Part shown: in pieces, positions 51,237 through 58,863 of the stretch
Layout: every line of letters begins with the position of its first letter
How positions within the stretch are numbered: the first letter of the stretch is position 1
Assembly: GCA_035527895.1 (NCBI GenBank)
Contig: DATKZQ010000017.1
Span: 1-64,000 of the forward strand
Origin: JADFWK01 sp035527895
GTDB lineage: Bacteria; Desulfobacterota; DSM-4660; Desulfatiglandales; B25-G16
Direction of reading: 5' to 3'
DNA: 64,000 bases
Made by a program: the position numbers and the translations under genes
Notes under the pieces: model-generated
What the model was told of the DNA's origin: nothing
Database searches by the model: none
The model's input: the letters and a program-made list of their open reading frames with translations, nothing else

Positions 51237-51638
51237 CTACGGTTCATGATGGGAATCCTGAGGTTGCAGCAGATATGATAGAACCTCACAGTTCCGGCAA
51301 ATCTTCATCTTTTCATTCCAGTTCTTATGGACAATACCCCCACAAATGGTGCCGTTAATAAACCAACAGAGCCTCCCGGCCCGGAATTCCCAGGCAGGGC
51401 ATTGCTTCTTGCGATCGGGAGGGCATCTTTTGATAACCCAGCAAGCCTTTCCTTCGTTCTGATCTCCCCTTTTCCTCGACACCAAGAAAAAAAGCTGCCG
51501 CTCCACATGGGCTGGCACCGATCGCCATCCCTGCTCATAGCTGTGCACCGCTTTGAGCGAGGTGCCCAAGAGTTCGGCCAGCTGTTTCTGTGTCTTGCCC
51601 AGCTTCTTACGGGCCTGCAGAAATTTTTCACTGTCCAT
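51237..51638 (-). CDS. XRE-type HTH protein with two-CW-type Cys-rich tail
   Basis: A 133-residue regulator. Helix-turn-helix: KTQKQLAELLGTSLKAVHSY near 15-34. C-terminal zinc-ribbon-like region: ACWVIKRCPPDRKKQCPAWEF, RLCWFINGTICGG and KICRNCEVLSYLL, with two CW pairs, a pattern of the two-CW domain proteins common in Desulfobacterota. It likely senses metal or redox. The start is the ATG at 51638; the frame is open 11 codons more. A close, decayed paralogue lies at 53419-53724. Confidence 0.82.
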   Translation of the reverse strand: MDSEKFLQARKKLGKTQKQLAELLGTSLKAVHSYEQGWRSVPAHVERQLFFLVSRKRGDQNEGKACWVIKRCPPDRKKQCPAWEFRAGRLCWFINGTICGGIVHKNWNEKMKICRNCEVLSYLLQPQDSHHEP

Positions 51639-51892
51639 ATGGGCCCTTAGCACGGTTTTGGTTAATCCCAAAAGGCGTCATAATTTAGAAAAATACCACG
51701 CTGTGGTACTTTTGTCAACTAGAAATACCTTCCTTGAAAAAATTTCCTTCGAGGATAGGGACGGGTTGGTGTGAAGGGCTGTAATTGTTACGACGAAAAG
51801 TGTGTGTGCCAGGTGGGGTCTTTCCGGATCACCAGTGCCGTGGCCTATAGACAGTGCGATTTGGGCTGCCAAGATGCGATCTTTTTGAGTTT

Positions 51893-52201
51893 TTACTCCC
51901 CTTCATCCAGGGCGATTTTCCTTACGGTGATTTCCCAATCGGTATTATCGATCCGAGTTACTGACAGAATCTCATGTCCCTCGTTTTTCAAACTTCTGGG
52001 AACATTCTCTGCAGAGGGAGGGTAGTCCACAGTTACGCGCAGCACCTCTCCAACCTCCATTTCCTCCAGGGCGAGCAAGGACTTGACAAAGGTATAGGGA
52101 CACACTTCTCCTTTGAGATCGATCTCCCGATTAATTTTCGGTGCTTCATTGGTCTCATTTCTGGCTCCGCAGATTTCTTCCGGTCTAGCTTCGGCGCGCA
52201 T
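51893..52201 (-). CDS. TusA/SirA-family sulfur carrier-like protein
   Basis: A 102-residue protein with the TusA fold: INREIDLKGEVCPYTFVKSL holds the conserved Cys, although the usual CPxP is CPYT. The rest (GEVLRVTVDYPPSAENVPRS, NEGHEILSV) fits the family. TusA-like proteins pass persulfide sulfur between enzymes. AAAGGAGG lies 7 bases before the ATG at 52201. It follows the ThiF/MoeB-like gene by 40 bases, which fits a sulfur-relay pair. Which sulfurtransferase reduces or loads it is unknown. Confidence 0.88.
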   Translation of the reverse strand: MRAEARPEEICGARNETNEAPKINREIDLKGEVCPYTFVKSLLALEEMEVGEVLRVTVDYPPSAENVPRSLKNEGHEILSVTRIDNTDWEITVRKIALDEGE

Positions 52202-52241
52202 CGTGCCTCCTTTCGAATTCTTCTGGTGTTTCATATGTATC

Positions 52242-53045
52242 CTAACTGATTCTGCAAAACTGTTCGTAATCGATGAGTTCTTTTATGGTAGGGCTGTTTC
52301 CACAAAGGGCACAGTCGCCTCTGTGACTGACCTGTACTTTCGAAAACTCCATGTGTAGTGCATCAAATAGTAGCAGCGTTCCTGTCAGCGGTTCTCCTAA
52401 ACCCAGGATAAGCTTGATCGCCTCATTCGCCTGGATGGCGCCGACAATTCCGGTAAGGGCACCCAAGACGCCTGCCTCCTGGCAACTGGGTACCATGTCC
52501 GGCGGCGGTGGGGCAGGCCATAGGCAGCGAAGGCACCCATTGCCGGGAACGAATACAGTAACTTGACCTTCAAATCGTAAAATGCCAGCATGGACGTCGG
52601 GCTTGCCCGCTAAGAAGCAGGCATCGTTCACTAGATACTTCGTGGGGAAGTTGTCGCTACCCTCGACGACAATATCGTAGTCGGCAATGATGTCCATGAT
52701 ATTCTCTGAGGAAAGCCGCAACGGGTACTGGACGACTTCGACGTCAGGGTTTATGTCATTGAGTGCTTCCGCTGCAGAAACCACTTTTGGTCTCCCGAGG
52801 TCGCGGGTGTGGTGAAGAATCTGGCGCTGTAAATTGCTCAAATCGACACGATCAGAATCACAAATCCCGAGCTTCCCTACCCCAGCTGCTGCTAGGTATA
52901 TGGCCGCTGGAGAACCTAAACCTCCTGCACCGACCATGAAAACCTTGGCCTCCAGGAGTTTCCTTTGTCCTTTTCCTCCGACCCCGGGGAGGACAATTTG
53001 ACGGCTATAGCGCCTAATCTGTTTTTCTGTTAAACCCATGTACAT
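52242..53045 (-). CDS. ThiF/MoeB-family E1-like adenylyltransferase (paralogue 1)
   Basis: A 267-residue E1-like enzyme: KVFMVGAGGLGSPAAIYLAA (ATP site), LSNLQRQILHHTRDLGRPKV (catalytic loop with Arg), VVEGSDNFPTKYLVNDAC, and a zinc pair of CxxC motifs (NGCLRCLWPAPPPPD, DCALCGNSPTIKE). It activates a small ubiquitin-like sulfur carrier C-terminus. No carrier is adjacent here, but a MoaD-like gene lies at 56284 next to a second E1-like gene. It starts at 53045 (GAGG upstream) and is followed by the TusA-like gene. Confidence 0.9.
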   Translation of the reverse strand: MYMGLTEKQIRRYSRQIVLPGVGGKGQRKLLEAKVFMVGAGGLGSPAAIYLAAAGVGKLGICDSDRVDLSNLQRQILHHTRDLGRPKVVSAAEALNDINPDVEVVQYPLRLSSENIMDIIADYDIVVEGSDNFPTKYLVNDACFLAGKPDVHAGILRFEGQVTVFVPGNGCLRCLWPAPPPPDMVPSCQEAGVLGALTGIVGAIQANEAIKLILGLGEPLTGTLLLFDALHMEFSKVQVSHRGDCALCGNSPTIKELIDYEQFCRIS

Positions 53046-53418
53046 TTTTGCCTCGTCCGCGCTCGTGCTATGTTACTGCCGAATTCAATATCGCAAGGCA
53101 TTCTTTAGAACCCTATTATGTATCGCCCCGTCTGCCTGGGCTAGGTGTCCTGCAGAACTTACACATGCCCCTATCAATGTTGAATTCAGCGATATGATAT
53201 GCATTTCTATTGATCAGAGGTTTGTGGCAGTTACAGCTTTCGGTTCATAGATGCAGGCACTCTTGCCCCTTTGACTTTGCAAAGTCTCTAATTGATCAAA
53301 CACCTCGATGCCTTCGCTCCTTTAAGAGCGCCTTAGCGCTTAGGTGTCGTTGCAGGAAAGAATAAAACACCTCGCTGGATCCGCAGACCTTCATATTTAC
53401 GTGATAGTTTTCTCGCAC
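53046..53418. other. Gap upstream of thiF
   Basis: No supported gene. This region, read on the minus strand near 53340-53420, is the eroded C-terminal end of a decayed regulator (see 53419), recognisable in another frame as NMKVC, SEVF. A short hairpin-like gcgccttagcgcttag at 53329 is weak. The promoter of thiF presumably lies near 53060-53120. Confidence 0.4.
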
Positions 53419-53724
53419 TTACCCTTCGAAGCTGGTGCCGTTGATGAACCAACAAAGCGTCCCAGCCTGGAACTCCCATGCAGGACATTGCCTTCTGCGC
53501 TCGGGAGGGCATTCTTTGATAACCCAGCAAGCCTGCCTTCCTTTCTGATCACCCCTTTTCCTTGAAACAAGGAAGAAGATTTGCCGTTCCACATGGGCTG
53601 GCACCGATCGCCACCCCTGCTAATAGCTGTGAACTGCCTTAAGCGACGTGCCTAAAAGCTCAGCTATCTGTTTCTGAGTCTTGTCTAACTTGTTACGGGC
53701 CTGAAGGAACTTCTCTCTGTTCAT
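53419..53724 (-). pseudogene. Decayed paralogue of the two-CW HTH regulator
   Basis: Starting at 53724 the frame matches the intact gene at 51237 (KTQKQIAELLGTSLKAVHSY) but hits TAG at 53622-53620 where the intact copy has Glu. It reads on as QGWRSVPAHVERQIFFLVSR and ACWVIKECPPERRRQCPAWE, then stops at 53419 after FEG. The intact copy continues with GTICGG and a second Cys pair. The frame beyond the stop still shows the eroded remainder. Two stops and a lost C-terminus mark a duplicated, degenerating gene. Confidence 0.78.
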
Positions 53725-53857
53725 AGCCTTCTCTAAAGATCTCCTCGGGAATGTGAAGAAACTCTTGAAATTAGATACCACAAAGTGGTATTACTGTCAA
53801 TATAAAAAGCTCTTCTTCCATTGGGGAAGGGGATTCATTTGGAGGAGGCTAGTCTAA

Positions 53858-55069
53858 ATGCTAAGAAGATGGCCTACATATTTCCGTCAGATGGGGCCTG
53901 CCTGGATCATTAGTGCCGTAGCCTGTGGACCTGCCACGCTTGCCAGTGTATGCATCGCAGGGGCCTCCTACGGGTTTGAGCTCTTGTGGGTTGTAATCTT
54001 GAGTGCGATCTTTGGAGCTACTGCTCAATACCTTGGAGCCAGAATCGGAATCCTGGAGGGCAGGGGAGTTATTGCCACAGTTGAAGACCGTCTCGGCCCC
54101 ATTTGGGCGTGGGTTTTGGCCATTGATGCCGCTCTTGCAACGTATCTTGCCGCACTGGTCTTAATGAACGCCTTGGTTGGCGTCACCTCAATTGTAACGG
54201 GGATTGAGAGCCCCTGGTGGGGAATACTGTACGCAATCATAATCTCACTGGCGCTGATTCGTGGCGGTTACCGGTGGTTTGAGAACCTTTGCAAAGCCCT
54301 TGTAGGGTTCGTGGTGTTATGTTTTATCATAACGGCGTTCCAGGCCGATTTCACGGTCGTTGATGTCGTTAGAGGTATTCTCCCCAACATTCCTGGCGGG
54401 ATTGACTCGGCCCTTATGATTGCGGCCATATTGGGAGGTGCCGTTCACATAACCATCATCGGCATGCACAGCTATAACACCAATGCCAGGAAGTGGTCTA
54501 GAAAAGACCTGGGTTTGGCCCGGTTCGACAACACCCTTTCCATGGGATTCGCCTTCGGCATTTACAGCGTGGCCATTTTTCTCGTGGCTGCCGCGGTTTT
54601 GCATCCAAACCAGATAAAGGTAAAACTGGCCACCGACGCTGCTTTGAGCCTTGGGCCATTGCTTGGTAAGCATGCAATGGTCATATTTCTCATTGGTTTG
54701 TGGGCCGCTACCCTTTCTACCATATCACCTACATTTTTGGCCGGCACCTATTTCATATTTGACAAAATGAAATGGGACATGAACCCTGAAACTAGAAAAT
54801 TCCATATGGTTATTCTCGGGGGAGCATTGTTGAGTGCGTTCGGCCCATTTATGAAGGGAAGTTTTTTCCTGCTTCTTCCGCTGATGCTCGCTCTTGGACT
54901 GTGCGGGACCCCGCTCATTATTGCCATTATGCTCTATCTGCTAAATAAAAGGAACATAGTGGGAGAATACAGGAATTCGGTTGTGCTTAATGTCTTGGGG
55001 GGCCTCACCCTTTTGGTGACGAGCGTGGTTGCAGTGAGATTCATTCTAGTTAAGGTTGGTTTTGTTTAA
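53858..55069 (+). CDS. Nramp-related divalent-metal transporter
   Basis: A 403-residue protein with 10-11 hydrophobic segments. The first reads QMGPAWIISAVACGPATLAS, where Nramp metal transporters carry the metal-coordinating D-P-G-N; here the Asp and Asn are missing (CGPA), and the helix-6 motif (usually MPH) is IGMHSYN. It therefore belongs to the divergent Nramp-related group and may move another ion. A GGAGGAGG precedes the ATG. Its stop overlaps the start of the P-loop gene by one base (TAATG), so the two are translationally coupled. Confidence 0.85.
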   Translation: MLRRWPTYFRQMGPAWIISAVACGPATLASVCIAGASYGFELLWVVILSAIFGATAQYLGARIGILEGRGVIATVEDRLGPIWAWVLAIDAALATYLAALVLMNALVGVTSIVTGIESPWWGILYAIIISLALIRGGYRWFENLCKALVGFVVLCFIITAFQADFTVVDVVRGILPNIPGGIDSALMIAAILGGAVHITIIGMHSYNTNARKWSRKDLGLARFDNTLSMGFAFGIYSVAIFLVAAAVLHPNQIKVKLATDAALSLGPLLGKHAMVIFLIGLWAATLSTISPTFLAGTYFIFDKMKWDMNPETRKFHMVILGGALLSAFGPFMKGSFFLLLPLMLALGLCGTPLIIAIMLYLLNKRNIVGEYRNSVVLNVLGGLTLLVTSVVAVRFILVKVGFV

Positions 55070-55623
55070 TGCCGTCGCAAACTAAGCATGAAAGAGGAAT
55101 GAGCGTTCACGAATTCAAGAACAAAAAGATCATTATTGTGGGTGAGGTGAACACCGGGAAAACGACCTACCTGAGCAAACTCATAAACGAATTCATCTTC
55201 GAGGGTGAAGATGACCTTGCCCTCATAGATATGGCCCCAGAACGGACGAAAGGCGTTGGCGGAAAGATGAACATAGAGGCCGGTGATGTTATAAGGTGTT
55301 ACACAGCACCAATCGTGGCACCCAGGCTCATGGGGAGGAGCACTGATGAAGTCGAGACGCTGGCGAAACAAAATGCGGAATTGATAGAGAACATCTTTCT
55401 CGAATACCTAAAGAATCCCGGCAAGACCCTTTTTGTAAACGATATTTCACTCTACTTGCAGGCCGGAGCGCTTTACAAACTCCTTTCATGGCTCAACTCA
55501 ACACCCACGGTGATTATGAACGGTTATTACGGATCGAGTCTTGGGGGAGGGGAACTGGGAAGGAGGGAGAGAAAGAACATGCAGTCTCTTATGGAAAGGT
55601 GCGATCGGATAATTCAGCTTTGA
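55069..55623 (+). CDS. P-loop NTPase linked to the Nramp-related transporter
   Basis: A 184-residue protein. Walker A at about 24-31 (IIIVGEVNTGKTTYLSK); a Walker B candidate is ALIDMAPERTKGVGG (D53), and VNDISLYLQ and VIMNGYYGSS follow. No G-domain NKxD is seen, so I call it only a P-loop NTPase, in a family resembling small predicted nucleotide-binding regulators. Overlap with the transporter stop suggests it regulates or energises the transporter. The selenoprotein gene follows by 170 bases. Confidence 0.8.
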   Translation: MPSQTKHERGMSVHEFKNKKIIIVGEVNTGKTTYLSKLINEFIFEGEDDLALIDMAPERTKGVGGKMNIEAGDVIRCYTAPIVAPRLMGRSTDEVETLAKQNAELIENIFLEYLKNPGKTLFVNDISLYLQAGALYKLLSWLNSTPTVIMNGYYGSSLGGGELGRRERKNMQSLMERCDRIIQL

Positions 55624-55796
55624 GAAAACCATCGCAATGCTCTTCAGAGAGGCACCCAGGCTGTCCGGTCGAAGGCGACAACTTATTTAGTTCATTGCCC
55701 CACATGAGTTCATCGTTTTCCAGAGTTGTTGCTTTTGAATCGACCTGATATGTGATTAAGTTAATCAGAGACGTTTCAATTGAAAGGGAGGATTCC

Positions 55797-56126
55797 ATGA
55801 AATATAGAAAGATTCTCTTGTTCCTGGCAGCGGCTGGTCTTTTACTACTTTACGTTTCACAAGCCCTTCTAGCGGCCACACCTGAGGCAACGGTTAAGTT
55901 AACCGTACCGAATTTGCCTGCGCCAGGTGGTGGGTGAGGTGATCCACAGGAAGGGATAAAGTCTATCCTGACGAGTATTGATGGCATAACGAAATACCAT
56001 CTTGACGCAGAAGCCTTCACGGTCACGGTTACCTTTGATGATAGTAAGACCACCGTTAACCTGATCATGGAAAGGCTTGCAAAGGGAGGCTACCCGGTCA
56101 AAGGCGAACCCCGTTGGGTAGAGTAA
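55797..56126 (+). CDS. Heavy-metal-associated-like selenoprotein, second paralogue (in-frame TGA at 55935)
   Basis: A 109-residue protein if TGA at 55935-55937 (codon 47) is Sec; the frame then runs 62 codons to TAA at 56124. Signal: KILLFLAAAGLLLLYV, with cleavage or anchoring near SQALLAA. Then PAPGGG-Sec-GDPQEG, and an HMA-like ferredoxin fold (GITKYHLDAEAFTVTVTFDD, GGYPVKGEPRWVE). The paralogue at 40055 matches in pattern, length of each half and placement of Sec, which makes a mis-sequenced stop unlikely. SECIS-like hairpin after the TGA. AAGGGAGGA precedes the ATG. Downstream of the transporter/NTPase pair. Confidence 0.8.
55952..55970 (+). promoter_or_regulatory. SECIS-like hairpin of the second selenoprotein gene
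   Basis: gggata (55953-55958), loop aagtc, then tatcct (55964-55969): a 6-bp stem with one G-U end pair, about 14 bases after the TGA. Compared with the first gene (taggata / tatccta) the pair changes are compatible with pairing while loop (A/G)AGTC stays put. Confidence 0.65.
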
Positions 56127-56136
56127 TTCTGCTCAT

Positions 56137-56166
56137 CGCCCTGCCCATTGCCGGTTAGGATCATGG
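56137..56166 (+). terminator. Possible transcript-end hairpin after the second selenoprotein
   Basis: ctgcccat (56137-56144) and atgggcag (56162-56169) can pair around a 17-base loop, about 10 bases after the stop. No U-run follows. It may end or stabilise the message. Confidence 0.35.
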
Positions 56167-56283
56167 GCAGGCTTAGCCTAAGGAGGGTCTTGCCATAAGG
56201 AACATGTGGAAGAACCCTTCCTCCTGTCCTTATCCTGTTGCCGTGGGCGGAAAGCTCTCAGGCGCGCCGATCTGATGTGGACA

Positions 56284-56556
56284 TTAGCCTCCCGCAATCA
56301 TGAGGGTTATTGAGAGCTTATCGCCGTCCTTGACCGGTTTGGCAAGTTCCTCCGGGTAGGAGCTTTCGGCGTTGACGTAGATATCAATATAGTTGAGCAG
56401 CTTTCCCTTCTTGTCGAAAAGCTTGCTCTTGATGTCGGGAAACCTCTGCACCAAGTCAGCGAGGCACTCACCTACGGTGGCACCTGAAACGTTAACTGTG
56501 GCCTGATTGTTCGTGATATGGCGTAATGCCTGGTGAATATTTACCGTTATGCTCAA
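56284..56556 (-). CDS. MoaD/ThiS-like ubiquitin-fold sulfur carrier
   Basis: A 90-residue beta-grasp protein ending in IAGG, the C-terminal Gly-Gly needed for adenylation and thiocarboxylate formation. ATVGECLADLVQRFPDIKSK and KPVKDGDKLSITLMIAGG fit MoaD-type carriers. It lies 3 bases downstream of a MoeB/ThiF-like gene, its likely activating enzyme. It may serve molybdopterin synthesis or another sulfur transfer; no MoaE is in the window. Confidence 0.9.
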   Translation of the reverse strand: MSITVNIHQALRHITNNQATVNVSGATVGECLADLVQRFPDIKSKLFDKKGKLLNYIDIYVNAESSYPEELAKPVKDGDKLSITLMIAGG

Positions 56557-56559
56557 TTC

Positions 56560-57303
56560 CTACTCCTTTCTCGTCGCCTGACCGCAGTGCTCGCAATGGG
56601 GGTCTTTCTTGACCCTCAATTCGGTGAACTGCATGCTGAGCCCGTCATAAATTAAGAGTTTATTGATCAGAAGTTCACCAACCCCCACGAGGTACTTTAC
56701 TGCCTCGGTTGCCTGAATGCAGCCGATAACCGCCGGTGTAACTCCAATCACCGGGAATTTCTCTTCAGGAATAACCCCCCGATACACACATCTGAGGCAT
56801 GCCGATTTGCCGGGGACGATGGTCATAGCCCTTCCTTCGAACCCGTAGACTGCTCCATGAAAGAAGGGGATATTGTTTTCGATGGCGACCTTGTTTAACA
56901 GGTATCTCGTGGGCAGGTTATCCATGGCATCAACAATGAGATTGCAGTCGGATACCAGGTGATCGAGATTGGCTTCCGTTATCGTATCTCCGATGGCCTC
57001 TATTTTCACGTCCGGATTCAGTCTCATGAGCTTTTCTTTGGCTGAGTCAACCTTGCTCTTGCCCCGGTCTTCATGCCAGTGCAGGATCTGCCGATTCAGG
57101 TTGCTGAGCTCGACCGTATCATGGTCAACGATTCGTATGCTGCCAATGCCGGCCGCAGTCAAATAGACGGCAGCCGGAGACCCGAGCCCGCCAGCACCGG
57201 CGATGAGCACGCGGGCCTTCTTGAGCCTTTCTTGCCCTTCCTCGCCGAAGCCCTGAATCATTATTTGCCGGTCATACCGTTCTCGTTCACGAGCGGTTAA
57301 CAT
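56560..57303 (-). CDS. MoeB/ThiF-family E1-like adenylyltransferase (paralogue 2)
   Basis: A 247-residue E1-like enzyme: ARVLIAGAGGLGSPAAVYLT (ATP site), LSNLNRQILHWHEDRGKSKV (Arg loop), LIVDAMDNLPTRYLLNKVAI and the zinc CxxC pairs (SACLRCVYRG, DPHCEHCGQATRKE). It sits just upstream of the MoaD-like carrier in one operon, with CutA and FdhD above, which supports a role in Mo/W cofactor sulfuration. Compared with paralogue 1 the two zinc pairs differ, but the core is alike. Confidence 0.92.
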   Translation of the reverse strand: MLTARERERYDRQIMIQGFGEEGQERLKKARVLIAGAGGLGSPAAVYLTAAGIGSIRIVDHDTVELSNLNRQILHWHEDRGKSKVDSAKEKLMRLNPDVKIEAIGDTITEANLDHLVSDCNLIVDAMDNLPTRYLLNKVAIENNIPFFHGAVYGFEGRAMTIVPGKSACLRCVYRGVIPEEKFPVIGVTPAVIGCIQATEAVKYLVGVGELLINKLLIYDGLSMQFTELRVKKDPHCEHCGQATRKE

Positions 57304-57320
57304 ATGCTCATTACTCCCTG

Positions 57321-57644
57321 CTATTGCGTCTCTTCGCCTATCCAGTTTAAATAGTCGGGGTTACCACCGATGATAGGCAAGGCGATTACCTCCGGGACGT
57401 CGTAGCTATGAATCTCTTTGACCAGGCTAACGATCTCATCAAGCGACGAGGCCTTACTCTTAACAATCAGGAGGCTTTCCTGATCGGAATCCATTCGGCC
57501 TTCCCACCAAAAGAGGGATGTAACCGTGGGCACGATATTGACGCACGCCGCTTTCCTGTGCTCGAGGAGTGCTTCGGCTACTCGCCGGGCTTCTCCATCG
57601 GTGCCGGTGGTTATCAAAATGACTATATTCTGATCATTTTCCAT
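57321..57644 (-). CDS. cutA: CutA1 divalent-ion tolerance protein
   Basis: A 107-residue CutA1 trimer protein: IVILITTGTDGEARRVAEAL, AACVNIVPTVTSLFWWEGRM, ESLLIVKSKASSLDEIVSLV, then HSYDVPEVIALPIIGGNPDYL. The frame opens at 57677; the ATG at 57644 gives the usual start and overlaps the end of fdhD by 11 bases. Linked to copper tolerance in E. coli; its role here is not known. Confidence 0.9.
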   Translation of the reverse strand: MENDQNIVILITTGTDGEARRVAEALLEHRKAACVNIVPTVTSLFWWEGRMDSDQESLLIVKSKASSLDEIVSLVKEIHSYDVPEVIALPIIGGNPDYLNWIGEETQ

Positions 57645-58413
57645 GAGACACCACCCTCCAGCTATGGGTGTAAACATTCATCCGGTTTTCACGGACAAAA
57701 CCAATGAGCGTTATACCCAGTTCGTCAGCTAGTTTTACCCCTAGATTTGTGGGAGCGGATTTCGATATGAGGAGTGGGATCTTCCTTTTAGCCGCCTTGC
57801 TCAATATCTCAGAGGATACCCTCCCACTGGTAACAAGCAGGCGATCATGAATTGGTATATCCTTTAAGAGGCATTCACCGAAGACCTTATCAATAGCATT
57901 GTGTCGCCCGATATCCTCACTGAAGACCAGGATGCTCTTCGTATCGCATAAGGCAGCACTGTGCACACCACCGGTAGACTCGAATAGTTCAGAGCGGTGA
58001 ACGAATTGTTCAACGAGATTGAGAACCTCAGAAGGCGAAAGGTGGATGGGCGTGTCTATCTTCGATCGTGGATCAATGCCGGCATAAGGAGAGCCTCCCT
58101 TTCCTCCGCTTGAGCCAATGAGCCGCTTAGAGAGAATATCCTCTGGGAACTTCTGAGGCATTTTGGTTGCCACCCTCACAAGGCTTCCCTCGGCATTAAG
58201 ATCTATTTCTTTGATGTCGTCTTTGCTGTTTATTAAGCCTTCTGAAAACAAAAAGCCAATCGCGAGACAATCCAGCTTTTCCGGGGAGCACAAAAGCGCC
58301 ACCAGTTCGCGGTCATTCAGGACGATCGTGAGGTGGAATTCCTTTACAACAATGTCCTCCATCTCCATTATTCTGTCCCTGGTTGCGCGGAGGATGGGGA
58401 ATTTATCCAACAT
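57634..58413 (-). CDS. fdhD: FdhD-like protein lacking the sulfur-carrying cysteines (paralogue 2)
   Basis: A 259-residue FdhD homologue: LTIVLNDRELVALLCSPEKL, GFLFSEGLI, LFESTGGVHSAALCDTKSIL, FSEDIGRHNAIDKVFG, VTSGRVSSEIL and KSAPTNLGVKLADELGITL. The loop that carries the catalytic Cys in FdhD reads IGSSGGKGGSPYAG, so both Cys positions are Ser/Gly. The other paralogue in this window still has one Cys. It may act without sulfur transfer, with a different partner or as a scaffold. It overlaps cutA and lies next to the MOSC and MoeB genes. Confidence 0.9.
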   Translation of the reverse strand: MLDKFPILRATRDRIMEMEDIVVKEFHLTIVLNDRELVALLCSPEKLDCLAIGFLFSEGLINSKDDIKEIDLNAEGSLVRVATKMPQKFPEDILSKRLIGSSGGKGGSPYAGIDPRSKIDTPIHLSPSEVLNLVEQFVHRSELFESTGGVHSAALCDTKSILVFSEDIGRHNAIDKVFGECLLKDIPIHDRLLVTSGRVSSEILSKAAKRKIPLLISKSAPTNLGVKLADELGITLIGFVRENRMNVYTHSWRVVSHGK

Positions 58414-58858
58414 TTCCGATCCTTATTGGGTCTCCAGCTCTGATAACCCCGCCACGGATTACCCTGGCGAAGACACCCTCTGTGGGCATAACACACGTGC
58501 CTGCCTGCCGGAAGATCGCACATTTGGCGTGGCACTCCTTGCCGAATTGGGTAAGTTCAAGGACGGTCTCATTTCCAACAGTGAGATGTGTGCCAATGGA
58601 CAGGGACAGGAGGTTTATCCCCTTGGTTGTCAGATTCTCAGCAAAATCCCCGGGGCCAACATCGAAACCAAGGCCTCTCATCTTCTCAATGCTTTCAACG
58701 GCCAACAGGCTTACCTGGCGATGTGTACAGGGGTCGGCATGGGCATCGCCAAGAAAACCAAAATCCTTTTCAGCAGTAGCCTCTGACACCGTCTTTTTTC
58801 TCGTGCCCTTTGTCTTGCTGGTGCATACAGCAACTATGTTCGCCACCGAAGACTCCAA
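58403..58858 (-). CDS. MOSC-domain protein
   Basis: A 151-residue MOSC domain (molybdenum cofactor sulfurase C-terminal type), with HADPCTHRQVSLLAVESIEK, GDFAENLTTKGINLLSLSIG and the conserved Cys region LTQFGKECHAKCAIFRQAGT. MOSC proteins bind molybdopterin-type cofactors or transfer sulfur. It overlaps the 5' end of the FdhD paralogue by 11 bases. With FdhD, MoeB and MoaD it forms a cofactor-sulfuration cluster. Confidence 0.92.
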   Translation of the reverse strand: MESSVANIVAVCTSKTKGTRKKTVSEATAEKDFGFLGDAHADPCTHRQVSLLAVESIEKMRGLGFDVGPGDFAENLTTKGINLLSLSIGTHLTVGNETVLELTQFGKECHAKCAIFRQAGTCVMPTEGVFARVIRGGVIRAGDPIRIGNVG

Positions 58859-58863
58859 CTATC

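Noticed and set aside
53419..53724. TAG at 53622-53620 read as pyrrolysine
   Set aside because: The intact paralogue has Glu here (GAG to TAG is one base change), the copy has a second stop and lost C-terminus, and no Pyl genes are seen. A decayed copy is simpler.
55624..55796. Extra gene between the NTPase and selenoprotein 2
   Set aside because: Short frames on both strands here have no ribosome site or known sequence.
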